A stretch of DNA of 64,000 nucleotides from Klenkia brasiliensis (GTDB lineage Bacteria > Actinomycetota > Actinomycetes > Mycobacteriales > Geodermatophilaceae), in assembly GCF_900100695.1 (NCBI RefSeq), contig NZ_FNCF01000002.1, positions 124,001 to 188,000 of the forward strand, in the 5' to 3' direction. The stretch's first letter is position 1, and the number at the start of each line of letters is the position of its first letter. The notes beneath the pieces were generated by a model. The model had not been told where the DNA came from and did no database searches. It was given only the letters and a program-made list of their open reading frames with translations. Below, piece after piece: positions 1 to 7,775 of the stretch. Made by a program: the position numbers and the translations under genes.

Positions 1-1
1 G

Positions 2-832
2 GCCGACAAACAGGCCGAGGCGGCCGCCGCCACCGCCGCCGCCGACACCGCGGCCGCCGCGGTCACCGCGCTGCAGCCCCAGGTGGACGCGATCGTGCGC
101 AGCGGCTTCGTCGACGGCGTGCCGTCGGGCCTGGAGACCATGCTCAGCAGCGACTCGGCCGACGACGTGCTGCAGCGCGTCTCCACCATCAACCAGCTCA
201 CCGACCACACCGACGCCGTCCTCGGGCAGCTGGCCGCCGCGCAGCAGGCGGCGGAGCAGGCCCGCGCCGACGCCGACGCCGCCACGGCCGCCGCGGCCAC
301 GGCGCTGGCCGACCTGCAGGCCCAGCAGGACCAGGTGCAGGCCCAGCTGGCGACCTACCGGGCCGACTACGCCCGGCTCTCCGGTCCGGAGCAGGCGCAG
401 GTCGACCGCGCCGTGGCCGGCCCGGAGCTGTCGGCCGCGTCGATGGCCGACGCGGCCGCGGCGGCGCCGGCGGCCGCGCCGACCGCGGCGGCGGGGGTCG
501 CCATCGAGGCCGCGCTGGCGCAGCTCGGCAAGCCCTACGTCTGGGGCTCGTCGGGTCCCGCCGGCTTCGACTGCTCGGGCCTCATGCAGTACGCCTACGC
601 CGCGGCCGGGATCTCGCTCCCGCACTCCAGCCGCGCGCAGTCCGGTCTGGGCACCCCGGTGTCGCGTGCCGACCTGCAGCCCGGTGACCTGGTGTTCTTC
701 TACTCACCGGTGAGCCACGTCGGGATGTACATCGGCAACGGGCAGATGGTCCACGCCAGCGTCACCGGCCGGCCGGTCGCGGTCACCAGTGTCGACCAGC
801 GGGGGTACGTCGGCGCGCGCCGCGTCGCCTGA
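2..832 (+). CDS. NlpC/P60 cell-wall endopeptidase, 5'-truncated
   Basis: Cell-wall hydrolase of the NlpC/P60 (C40) family, expected to cut peptide bonds in peptidoglycan outside the membrane. The frame is open from the window edge, so the N terminus and any signal peptide are missing. The visible part has an Ala/Gln/Asp-rich, heptad-like stretch (probable coiled coil, roughly the first 140 residues), an Ala-Pro linker, and a C-terminal NlpC domain. FDCSGL carries the nucleophile Cys (codon 572-574); SHVGMYIG (His codon 716-718) and MVHAS (His codon 752-754) complete a Cys-His-His triad. The coiled coil plus NlpC layout is like RipA/RipC-type actinobacterial proteins involved in cell separation; that role is inferred. 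The 3' end overlaps the facing DedA gene by 129 bp. Confidence 0.85.
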   Translation, partial: ADKQAEAAAATAAADTAAAAVTALQPQVDAIVRSGFVDGVPSGLETMLSSDSADDVLQRVSTINQLTDHTDAVLGQLAAAQQAAEQARADADAATAAAATALADLQAQQDQVQAQLATYRADYARLSGPEQAQVDRAVAGPELSAASMADAAAAAPAAAPTAAAGVAIEAALAQLGKPYVWGSSGPAGFDCSGLMQYAYAAAGISLPHSSRAQSGLGTPVSRADLQPGDLVFFYSPVSHVGMYIGNGQMVHASVTGRPVAVTSVDQRGYVGARRVA

Positions 833-1438
833 GCCCGTCCGGGACCGCCGCCGGCGCACCCGGTACGCGACGACGACGGCGACCACCACGACGGCGGCGA
901 CCACCGCGCCGGTGGTGCCGACCTTGGACGCCACCGTCTCCCAGGACGCCCCGGCCAGGTAGCCGATGAGCACCGCACCCACGCCCCAGACCAGGCCGCC
1001 GAGGGCGTTCCAGACCAGGAAGGTGCGGTAGCGCATCCGGGCGACGCCGGCCAGCGCCGGGGTGACCGCACGCAGGAACGCGGTGAGCCGGGCGAGGAAC
1101 ACCGCCGGACCGCCGCGCCGGGCCAGGGTGTCCCGCGCCGAGTCGATGCCGTCCTGGTGCCGGTGCGCGATGCGGGTGGCGAGCAGGCGCGGCCCGGCCC
1201 GGCGGCCGACCTCGTAGCCCAGGCTGTCGCCGATGACCGCCGCGGCGACCACCAGCGCGCCGAGCAGCCACACGTCGACCCGGCCCTGGGAGGCGGCCAC
1301 ACCGCCCAGCACGACCGCGGTCTCGGCGGGCACCACGAAGCCGACGAACAGCGCGTCCTCGACGACGACCAGGGCCACGACCACGACGTAGACCCAGATC
1401 GGCGGGATCGACAGCAGGCGTTCCAGCAGCGCGGTCAT
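704..1438 (-). CDS. DedA family membrane protein
   Basis: Integral membrane protein of the DedA/VTT (SNARE-associated) family, 244 aa; relatives are linked to lipid scrambling and membrane homeostasis. Visible features are the hydrophobic N-terminal segment, the acidic motif VVEDALFVGFVVPAET, the DSLGYEVGRRAG block, the FLRAVTPALAGVARM re-entrant region and two C-terminal membrane segments ending near residue 195. The last 43 codons, a charged tail rich in Asp/Pro/Ala, lie entirely opposite the end of the NlpC/P60 gene. DedA proteins usually end soon after the Arg cluster that precedes this tail, so the tail may be a late acquired read-through rather than functional sequence. ATG start at 1438. 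Confidence 0.85.
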   Translation of the reverse strand: MTALLERLLSIPPIWVYVVVVALVVVEDALFVGFVVPAETAVVLGGVAASQGRVDVWLLGALVVAAAVIGDSLGYEVGRRAGPRLLATRIAHRHQDGIDSARDTLARRGGPAVFLARLTAFLRAVTPALAGVARMRYRTFLVWNALGGLVWGVGAVLIGYLAGASWETVASKVGTTGAVVAAVVVVAVVVAYRVRRRRSRTGSGDAARADVPPLVDTGDRDRPAGDAGVDHLPVADVHPDVAHR

Positions 1439-1499
1439 GGGGTCGGTCGTGCCCCACCGACTGGGTGCAGGCTGTCGGTCCCCTGTGGGCTCCCTGGGA

Positions 1500-2711
1500 T
1501 CAGCCGCCCTCGCGCATGCCCCACGGGGAGCCGTAGGCGGTCAGCAGCTCCAGGAACGGCACGGCGTCGAACGCCTCCGGGCCGAGCACGCCCGAGCCCG
1601 ACCAGGTGCCCTCGGCGAGCAGCTCCAGCGCCACCACCGGGTTCACCGCGGTCTGCCAGACCACGGCCTGGTGGCCGTACTCCCGCATGGACCACTCGTT
1701 GTCGACCACGTGGTACAGGTAGACCTGCCGGGGCCCGCCGTCGGTCCCCGTGCCGGTGACCCACAGCCCCGCGCAGGTCTTGCCCGACATGCGGTCACCC
1801 AGCCGGGCCGGGTCGGGCAGGCACGCCGCGACCACGTCCCGCGGGCTGACCTGCACGCCCTTGACCGTCACCGGGTCGGTGCGGTCCAGACCGACCTTGT
1901 GCAGCGCCTTGAGCACGTCGATGAACTCGGTGCCCAGCCCGTACTTGAAGGTGACCCGGCCGGCGTCCACCCAGCGCGGCATGAGGAGCACCTCCTCGTG
2001 CTCCACGTTGACGCACTCGACCGGCCCGATGCCCTCGGGGAAGTCGAAGACCTCGGGCTCGCTGAAGGGCGGGGTGGTGAAGAAGCCGCGGCCGGCCTCG
2101 TAGACCACCGGCGGGTTCAGGCACTCCTCGATCGTGGTCCAGATGCTGAACGACGGCGCGAAGTCGTAGCCGGCGACCTCGAGGTTCGCCCCGTCGCGCA
2201 CGCCGAGCTCGTCGATGGAGGAGAACAGGTGGTCGGCGGCGTACCGGGCGAACACGTCGGACAGGCCCGGCTCCACGCCCATGCCCACCAGCGCCAGCTG
2301 CCCGGCGGCCTCCCACTCCCCGGCCATCGCGAACTGCTCGTCGCCCAGCTTGACGCCGGTCTCGGCGTAGGGGTTCTCCGGGTGCGGGCGGGACAGCGAC
2401 ATGGCCATGTCCACGTAGGTGGCGCCGCCGGCCAGCGCCGCGCGGAACAGGGGCATGACGAAGCGCGGGTCGACGGCGTTCATCAGCACGTCGCAGCGGT
2501 GCTCGGCGAGCAGGGCGGCCACCGCGTCGGCGTCCCCGGCGTCCACCGACCCCGCCGAGGTGAACCGGGCGTCGCCCACGGCCTCCGCGGTGGCCCGTGC
2601 CCGGTCGCCGTCGTAGTCGGTGACCACGACCGCCTCGGGGAAGGAGCGGCGGGCGGCGATGGCGGCGAAGGCGCTGCCGACGCCGCCGGCACCGACCAGG
2701 AGGATGCGCAT
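1500..2711 (-). CDS. Saccharopine dehydrogenase family oxidoreductase
   Basis: NAD(P)-dependent oxidoreductase, 403 aa, with an N-terminal Rossmann motif GAGGVGSAFAAIAARR and the conserved VDMAM... and GMGVEPGLSDVFA blocks of the saccharopine-dehydrogenase/homospermidine-synthase fold. The exact substrate is not visible; relatives join or split amino-acid/amine-type substrates. I use the ATG at 2711, preceded by AGAAGG, because it starts directly at the Rossmann strand; a longer in-frame extension upstream lacks family sequence and crosses the divergent promoter. The facing APC permease (from 2872) and the aminotransferase at 4949-6337 suggest an amino-acid or amine catabolic set, which is inference. 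The 160-bp divergent gap holds a small inverted repeat, ACCTT-N6-AAGGT (2811-2826). Confidence 0.75.
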   Translation of the reverse strand: MRILLVGAGGVGSAFAAIAARRSFPEAVVVTDYDGDRARATAEAVGDARFTSAGSVDAGDADAVAALLAEHRCDVLMNAVDPRFVMPLFRAALAGGATYVDMAMSLSRPHPENPYAETGVKLGDEQFAMAGEWEAAGQLALVGMGVEPGLSDVFARYAADHLFSSIDELGVRDGANLEVAGYDFAPSFSIWTTIEECLNPPVVYEAGRGFFTTPPFSEPEVFDFPEGIGPVECVNVEHEEVLLMPRWVDAGRVTFKYGLGTEFIDVLKALHKVGLDRTDPVTVKGVQVSPRDVVAACLPDPARLGDRMSGKTCAGLWVTGTGTDGGPRQVYLYHVVDNEWSMREYGHQAVVWQTAVNPVVALELLAEGTWSGSGVLGPEAFDAVPFLELLTAYGSPWGMREGG

Positions 2712-2871
2712 GGGGACCTTCTTCTGTCGCGGACGGGTGGCCGGAGCGTAGGGGAGGACGCGCTGATCGGCGACGGCTTCCGTCGCTGCACCAAGTCGTA
2801 ACACGCGAAAACCTTGTGGAGAAGGTCTCAACCTGCGATAACCGTGGGATGACGGACAGTCTGTGCGCCTC

Positions 2872-4392
2872 ATGAGCACCCCCGCCCCGGAGCCGCAGCT
2901 CAAGCAGGGCGCGATCGGCTTCGTCGACGCGCTCGTCATCGGCCTGGCCTCCACCTCGCCGGCGTACTCGCTGGCGGCGGTGGTGGGCGCCGTGGTCGCC
3001 CTGGTCGGCGTCTACGCGCCGGGGGTCTTCCTGGCCTCCTTCGTCCCGATGCTGCTCATCGCCTCGGCCTTCTACTACCTGAACAAGGCCGACCAGGACT
3101 GCGGGACGACGTTCTCCTGGGTCACCCGGGCCATGGGTCCGTGGGTGGGCTGGATGGGCGGGTGGGCCATCTCGATGACCGGCGTGCTGGTCATCGGGTC
3201 GCTGGCCGACACCGGCGTCCGGTTCGGCCTGCTGGCCCTGCAGCTGGACGGCCTGGCCGAGAACACCTTCCTGGTGCGCACGCTGACCGTGCTGCTCATC
3301 TTCGCGATGACCTGGATCTGCGTGATCGGCACCGAGACCAGCGCCAAGCTGCAGAACGGGCTGATCATCGCCCAGGTCGGCGCGCTGCTGGTGTTCGCCG
3401 TCGTCGCGCTGGTCGCGGGGCTCTCGGGCAACGGCGAGTCCGACGGCGGCAACCTGACCCCGTCGATCGACTGGCTGAACCCCTTCGGCGCCGGCGGTGC
3501 CGCCCTCACCGGTGGGTTGCTGCTCGGCGTGTTCATCTACTGGGGCTGGGAGTCCGCGGTCAACCTGACCGAGGAGACCTCGGACGCCGAGTCCACCCCC
3601 GGCAAGGCGGCGATCGTGTCCACCGTCGTCCTGCTGATCACCTACCTCGGCGTCACGATCGCGATCCTCAGCTACTTCGGCACCGACTTCCTCGCCTCGC
3701 GCGAGGACGAGGCCGAGACGATCTTCGCCACCATGGCCACCGAGGTGCTCGGTGGCTGGGACTGGGTGCTGCTGCTGGCCGTGGCCACGTCGGCGATCGC
3801 CTCGACGCAGACCACGATCCTGCCCGCGTCGCGCACCGGCCTGTCGATGGCCCGCCGGCACGCGATGCCGCAGTCGCTGGCCCGCATCCACCCCCGCTTC
3901 CGCACCCCGGACGTCTCCACCTGGCTGGTCGCGGTCATCGCCGCCGCCTGGTACGTGGTGGTGAACCTGATCAGCGAGAACGCGCTGTTCGACTCGCTGA
4001 CCGCGCTGTCGCTGCTGATCGCCTTCTACTACTCCCTCACGGGCATCGCCTGCGCGGTGTTCCACCGCCGCCAGCTGACCCGCAGCGCCAAGGACTTCCT
4101 GCTCATCGGCGTCGGCCCGCTGGTCGGGTCCGCGCTGCTGATCTGGCTGCTGGTGGAGTCCATCGGCGACCTCGCCGACCCGGCCAACTCCGACCTCGGC
4201 ACCGCCTGGTTCGGTCTGGGCCCGCCGCTGGTGATGGGCATCGCGATCTTCCTGGTCGGCGTCGTCTTCATGCTCTTCTGGCGGGTGCGGGACCGCCGGT
4301 TCTGGGCGGAGCAGACGACCACCTCCGACCGCATGCAGGCCGACATCGCCGCGGGCCGGTCCGCCGCCTCGGTCGAGGACCCCGCCCCGTGA
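2872..4392 (+). CDS. APC family amino-acid/amine permease
   Basis: Secondary transporter of the amino acid-polyamine-organocation superfamily, 506 aa, with about 12 membrane segments. The first helix carries the family signature ALVIGLASTSPAYSL, and the protein ends in a hydrophilic tail. The substrate cannot be read from the sequence; the divergent saccharopine-dehydrogenase-like gene and the nearby class III aminotransferase make an amino acid or polyamine likely. I choose ATG 2872 over an in-frame GTG 9 bases upstream because MSTPAPEPQLKQGAIGF matches the usual short cytoplasmic N terminus. No clear ribosome site precedes it, so leaderless translation is possible. A UspA gene follows after 25 bp and is probably co-transcribed. 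Confidence 0.85.
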   Translation: MSTPAPEPQLKQGAIGFVDALVIGLASTSPAYSLAAVVGAVVALVGVYAPGVFLASFVPMLLIASAFYYLNKADQDCGTTFSWVTRAMGPWVGWMGGWAISMTGVLVIGSLADTGVRFGLLALQLDGLAENTFLVRTLTVLLIFAMTWICVIGTETSAKLQNGLIIAQVGALLVFAVVALVAGLSGNGESDGGNLTPSIDWLNPFGAGGAALTGGLLLGVFIYWGWESAVNLTEETSDAESTPGKAAIVSTVVLLITYLGVTIAILSYFGTDFLASREDEAETIFATMATEVLGGWDWVLLLAVATSAIASTQTTILPASRTGLSMARRHAMPQSLARIHPRFRTPDVSTWLVAVIAAAWYVVVNLISENALFDSLTALSLLIAFYYSLTGIACAVFHRRQLTRSAKDFLLIGVGPLVGSALLIWLLVESIGDLADPANSDLGTAWFGLGPPLVMGIAIFLVGVVFMLFWRVRDRRFWAEQTTTSDRMQADIAAGRSAASVEDPAP

Positions 4393-4417
4393 CCGCCCCG
4401 CGTACTGGAGAGCAGCG

Positions 4418-4834
4418 ATGAGCATCGTGCTGGGCTACGACGAGTCCCCGGGCGCCCGCCGGGCGCTGTCCCTGGCCATCGACCTGGCCGGCCGGCTGGA
4501 CGAGGAGCTGGTGCTGGTCTTCGGCGCGGCGCCGCCCGGCACCGTGGGCGAGGAGGCCGGCGCCCACGCGCAGGCGCTGGCCGAGATCGGGGGGACGGCG
4601 GTCGCCCACGCGGTGGAGGCCGCCGACGCCGCCGGGGTGCGCACCGTGGTGGAGGTGCTGCCGGCCAAGCCGGTGGACGCCCTCCTGGACGCGGCCGAGC
4701 GGCACGACGCCCGGGTGGTCGTGGTCGGCACCTACGGCGAGACCCCGCTGCGCGGCGCCATCCTGGGGTCGGTGCCGCACAAGCTGCTGCACCTGTCCCC
4801 GCGCCCGGTTCTCTGCGTCCCCGCCGAGGCCTGA
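4418..4834 (+). CDS. Universal stress protein (UspA family)
   Basis: Single-domain cytoplasmic nucleotide-binding protein of the universal stress family, 138 aa. The N-terminal strand SIVLGYDESPGARRAL holds the conserved Asp, and the C-terminal G-x2-G-x8-G-S motif of ATP-binding members is visible in GTYGETPLRGAILGS. GGAGAG precedes the ATG. It follows the APC permease by 25 bp and may tune or respond to that transporter, as permease-Usp pairs are common in actinobacteria. Two strong palindromes follow the stop codon. Confidence 0.85.
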   Translation: MSIVLGYDESPGARRALSLAIDLAGRLDEELVLVFGAAPPGTVGEEAGAHAQALAEIGGTAVAHAVEAADAAGVRTVVEVLPAKPVDALLDAAERHDARVVVVGTYGETPLRGAILGSVPHKLLHLSPRPVLCVPAEA

Positions 4835-4843
4835 GCCCGGGTC

Positions 4844-4874
4844 GCACGGTGATCAGGTGACCTGATCACCGTGC
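4844..4874. terminator. Perfect palindrome 1 between convergent genes
   Basis: A 15-bp arm, one central base and a perfect 15-bp return arm: GCACGGTGATCAGGT, G, then the reverse complement. It lies 9 bp after the uspA stop, between convergent genes. It shares the core GTGATCAGGT-N-ACCTGATCAC with the next palindrome. It could be a bidirectional terminator or a member of a dispersed palindrome family. Confidence 0.65.
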
Positions 4875-4903
4875 GTCCACCCGCACGGACGTTCGTGTGG
4901 TCG

Positions 4904-4940
4904 GCCGGACAGTGATCAGGTCACCTGATCACTGTCCGGC
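4904..4940. terminator. Perfect palindrome 2 between convergent genes
   Basis: Arms of 18 bp (GCCGGACAGTGATCAGGT and its complement) around a single C at 4922, ending 8 bp before the stop of the facing aminotransferase gene. The inner 21 bp equal those of palindrome 1 except for the central base; the outer arms differ but still pair, so the pairing has been kept while the sequence changed. Confidence 0.65.
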
Positions 4941-4948
4941 GGGCGACG

Positions 4949-6337
4949 TCAGAGGCGGGACCAGGCCTCGGTGAGGACGCCGCGCAGGATCTGCTCGATC
5001 TCGTCGAACTCGGCCTGGCCGGCGACCAGCGGCGGGGCCAGCTGCACGACCGGGTCGCCGCGGTCGTCGGCGCGGCAGTAGAGGCCGGCGTCGAACAGCG
5101 CCGCGGAGAGGAACCCGCGCAGCAGCCGCTCGCTCTCGGCGTCGTCGAAGGTCTCCTTGGTCGCCTTGTCCTTGACCAGCTCGATCCCGTAGAAGAACCC
5201 GTCACCGCGGACGTCGCCCACGATCGGCAGGTCGTGCAGCTTCTCCAGGGTGCGGCGGAAGTCGTGCTCGGTGTCCAGCACGTGCTGGTTGAGGCCCTCC
5301 CGGTCGAAGATGTCCAGGTTGGCCAGCCCGACGGCGGCCGACACCGGGTGCCCGCCGAAGGTGTAGCCGTGCGGGAAGGAGACGCCCGGGCGCAGGAAGG
5401 GCTCCATCACCCGGTCGCTGGCGATCATCGCGCCGATGGGGGAGTAGCCCGAGGTCATCCCCTTGGCGCAGGTGATCATGTCCGGCACGTAGCCGAACTT
5501 CTCGCAGGCGAACGTGGTGCCCAGCCGCCCGAAGGCGCAGATGACCTCGTCGGAGACCAGCAGCACGTCGTGCCGGTCGCAGATCTCGCGCACCCGGTCG
5601 AAGTAGCCGGGCGGCGGCGGGAAGCAGCCGCCGGCGTTCTGCACCGGCTCCAGGAACACCGCGGCGACGGTGTCGGGGCCCTCGAACAGGATGGCCTGCT
5701 CGATCTGGTCGGCCGCCCACTGGCCGAAGGCCTTCGGGTCGTCGCCGAAGTAGGGCGCCCGGTAGATGTTGGTGTTGGCCGCGCGGAAGGCGCCGGGCAC
5801 CAGCGGCTCGAAGTCCTGCTTGAGGGCCGGCAGACCGGTGATCGACAGCGCCCCCTGGGTGGTGCCGTGGTAGGCGATGGCCCGGCTGATCACCTTGTGC
5901 TTGGCCGGCTTGCCGATCAGCTTGAAGTACTGCTTGGCCGCCTTCCACGCCGTCTCGACGGCCTCGCCGCCGCCGGTGGTGAAGAAGACCCGGTTCAGGT
6001 CGCCCGGTGCGGCGGCGGCCAGCCGCTGGGACAGCTCGATGGCCGCGGGGTGCGCGTAGGACCAGATCGGGAAGAAGGCCAGCTGCTCGGCCTGCTTCGC
6101 GGCGGCCTGGGCGAGCTCCCGGCGGCCGTGCCCGGCCTGGACGACGAACAGCCCGGCCAGCCCGTCGAGGTACTTCCGGCCGCGGTCGTCCCAGATATGG
6201 GCGCCCTCGCCCTTGACGATGACCGGCGGGGCCTGCTGGCGGTAGCCGCCCATGCGGGAGAAGTGCAGCCAAAGGTTGTCGACGTCGGCCGGGCCGTAGT
6301 GCCCGGGTTCGGTGACCGGCTGCTCGGTGGTGGTCAT
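4949..6337 (-). CDS. Class III PLP-dependent aminotransferase
   Basis: Cytoplasmic aminotransferase of fold type I, class III (omega-aminotransferase group), 462 aa. The PLP-binding Lys lies in CAKGMTSGYSPIGAM, the cofactor-binding Asp in VLLVSDEVICAFGRLG, and the phosphate-binding region in TTGGGEAVETAWK. The N terminus LWLHFSRMGGY is typical of putrescine, beta-alanine or GABA-type enzymes that use pyruvate or 2-oxoglutarate as acceptor. ATG 6337 is chosen because the upstream extension has no family sequence. The nearby APC permease and saccharopine-dehydrogenase-like gene suggest amine or omega-amino-acid breakdown; the substrate is not resolved. An inverted repeat at 6417-6436 sits upstream of the likely promoter. 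Confidence 0.85.
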   Translation of the reverse strand: MTTTEQPVTEPGHYGPADVDNLWLHFSRMGGYRQQAPPVIVKGEGAHIWDDRGRKYLDGLAGLFVVQAGHGRRELAQAAAKQAEQLAFFPIWSYAHPAAIELSQRLAAAAPGDLNRVFFTTGGGEAVETAWKAAKQYFKLIGKPAKHKVISRAIAYHGTTQGALSITGLPALKQDFEPLVPGAFRAANTNIYRAPYFGDDPKAFGQWAADQIEQAILFEGPDTVAAVFLEPVQNAGGCFPPPPGYFDRVREICDRHDVLLVSDEVICAFGRLGTTFACEKFGYVPDMITCAKGMTSGYSPIGAMIASDRVMEPFLRPGVSFPHGYTFGGHPVSAAVGLANLDIFDREGLNQHVLDTEHDFRRTLEKLHDLPIVGDVRGDGFFYGIELVKDKATKETFDDAESERLLRGFLSAALFDAGLYCRADDRGDPVVQLAPPLVAGQAEFDEIEQILRGVLTEAWSRL

Positions 6338-6416
6338 GCTGGGACTCCATCCCGCTGCGGATTCCGTCGTCGGAAGACGGCTCGACGATCCGGAGCGTAG
6401 CGAGAACACCCCCTGG

Positions 6417-6436
6417 CTGACGAGACCGTTCGTCAG
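6417..6436 (-). promoter_or_regulatory. Inverted repeat upstream of the aminotransferase gene
   Basis: CTGACGA-N6-TCGTCAG, perfect 7-bp arms, about 80 bp upstream of the aminotransferase ATG and partly inside the last codons of the YdeI-like gene. A possible -10 (TACGCT on the minus strand, near 6396-6401) lies downstream, so the repeat would sit around the -35 region as an operator. No regulator gene is adjacent. Confidence 0.35.
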
Positions 6437-7002
6437 ATCGGTGTGCCCGAGGCCAGTCGGTCGACCAGGTCGGCGATCGTGGACGCCCGGCCGGCGGCGG
6501 TGCGCTTGGTGTGCACCCGGTGCAGCACCGAGTAGCGCCCCGCGGCGCCGAGGGCGTCGAAGGCGGCCTGTGCACCGGGTGCTGCGGCCAGCGCCGCCGC
6601 CAGGTCGTCGGGGACCGGCATGGCCGCCGACCCCGGGTAGGCCGCGGCCCACCGGCCGTCGGCCTGCGCCGCCTCGACCTGGGCGAGCCCGGCCGGGCGC
6701 ATCCGGCCCTGCTCGACCAGCCGGGCCACCGTGGCCACGTTCTTGGCCGACCAGATGCTGCGCGGACGGCGGGGGGTGACCCGGATCGTCCAGCTCTCGT
6801 CGTCGAACCGGTTGGCCCGGCCGTCGATCCAGCCGTGGCACAGCAGCCCCTCCACCAGCTCCTCCCAGGTCACCGACGCGAACCCGGCGCCCTTCCTGGC
6901 CAGCCGGACGTAGAGGCCCGGCGCGGACCCCGCGTGCTCGGTCAGCCAGGCGTCCAGCTCCGCCCCGTCGGCGAAGCTGCGCACCTCGAACTCCCGCTCC
7001 AC
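6433..7002 (-). CDS. YdeI/OmpD-associated family protein
   Basis: Soluble 189-aa protein of the YdeI family, whose biochemical role is poorly known. Recognisable parts are the N-terminal FADGAELDAWLTEHAGSA region, the motif GLLCHGWIDGRANRFDD, and TPRRPRSIWSAKNVATVARL, which defines this family; the C terminus has the YSVLHRVHTKRTAAGRASTI block. It lies between the aminotransferase gene downstream (same strand, 95 bp) and a divergent phosphatase gene 50 bp upstream, so it probably has its own promoter. Assignment rests on the motifs, not on context. Confidence 0.8.
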   Translation of the reverse strand: MEREFEVRSFADGAELDAWLTEHAGSAPGLYVRLARKGAGFASVTWEELVEGLLCHGWIDGRANRFDDESWTIRVTPRRPRSIWSAKNVATVARLVEQGRMRPAGLAQVEAAQADGRWAAAYPGSAAMPVPDDLAAALAAAPGAQAAFDALGAAGRYSVLHRVHTKRTAAGRASTIADLVDRLASGTPI

Positions 7003-7052
7003 CCCGACCCCTCCCGCGTTTCGGAACCCCTCCGGACGGTCACGGGTCGACG

Positions 7053-7775
7053 GTGACCCGACGACCTCCCGGCCCGGAGCAACTGTGGCTGGTCCGGCAC
7101 GGGGAGAGCCAGGGCAACCTCGCCGACGCCCGCGCGCACGAGCTCGGCGTCGACCGCCTCGACCTGGACGTGCGCGACCCCGACGTCCCGCTGTCGCCCG
7201 CCGGGGAGCGGCAGGCCGACGCGCTCGGTGCCCACCTGACGGGCCTGCCCGAGCGGCCCACGGCCGTGCTGTCCTCGCCCTTCACCCGGGCGGCTGACAC
7301 CGCCCGCCGGGCCGCGGCGGCGCTGGACCTGCCGGTCCGGTTCGACGAGCGGCTGCGCGAGCGCGACTTCGGCGCCTTCGACGGGATGACCGCCCGGGGC
7401 ATCCGGGAGCGTTACCCGGAGGAGGCCGACCGCCGGCAGCTGCTCGGCAAGTTCTGGTACCGCCCGCCCGGGGGCGAGAGCTGGGCCGACGTCGCCCTGC
7501 GGGTGCGCAGCGTGCTGGCCACCGAGGCGCTCCGGCACGACGGCGAGCGGCTGCTGGTGGTCAGCCACCAGGCCGTCGTCATGGTGTTCCGGTACGTGCT
7601 CGAGGAGCTGTCGGAGCAGCAGCTGCTCGAGGTGGACCGCCACCAGCAGGTCGCCAACGCCTCCCTCACCCGCTACCGCGCCGGCGCCGCCGGCTGGGAG
7701 CTGCAGGAGTTCAACACCGTCGAGCACCTGGCGGACGCACCCGTCACCGAGGAGCCCGATGTCCCCCACCCCTGA
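7053..7775 (+). CDS. Histidine phosphatase family protein
   Basis: Branch-1 histidine phosphatase (phosphoglycerate-mutase-like fold), 240 aa. The catalytic motif is LVRHGESQGNLADARAHE at residues 13-30, with the second conserved Arg in SSPFTRAADTA, the acidic LRERDFGAFDGM and the second catalytic His in LLVVSHQAVVM. The substrate is not evident. GTG start at 7053. The last 17 bp overlap the start of the NAD(P)HX dehydratase gene, which suggests coupled translation and perhaps a shared metabolite-repair role, though that link is only contextual. Confidence 0.85.
   Translation: MTRRPPGPEQLWLVRHGESQGNLADARAHELGVDRLDLDVRDPDVPLSPAGERQADALGAHLTGLPERPTAVLSSPFTRAADTARRAAAALDLPVRFDERLRERDFGAFDGMTARGIRERYPEEADRRQLLGKFWYRPPGGESWADVALRVRSVLATEALRHDGERLLVVSHQAVVMVFRYVLEELSEQQLLEVDRHQQVANASLTRYRAGAAGWELQEFNTVEHLADAPVTEEPDVPHP

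Noticed and set aside
1795-4425. Very long open frame on the minus strand opposite the APC permease and adjoining gene
   Set aside because: It encodes Gly/Arg/Asp-rich repetitive protein without family motifs, and covers the real APC permease with its membrane helices. It is a by-product of GC bias at third codon positions.
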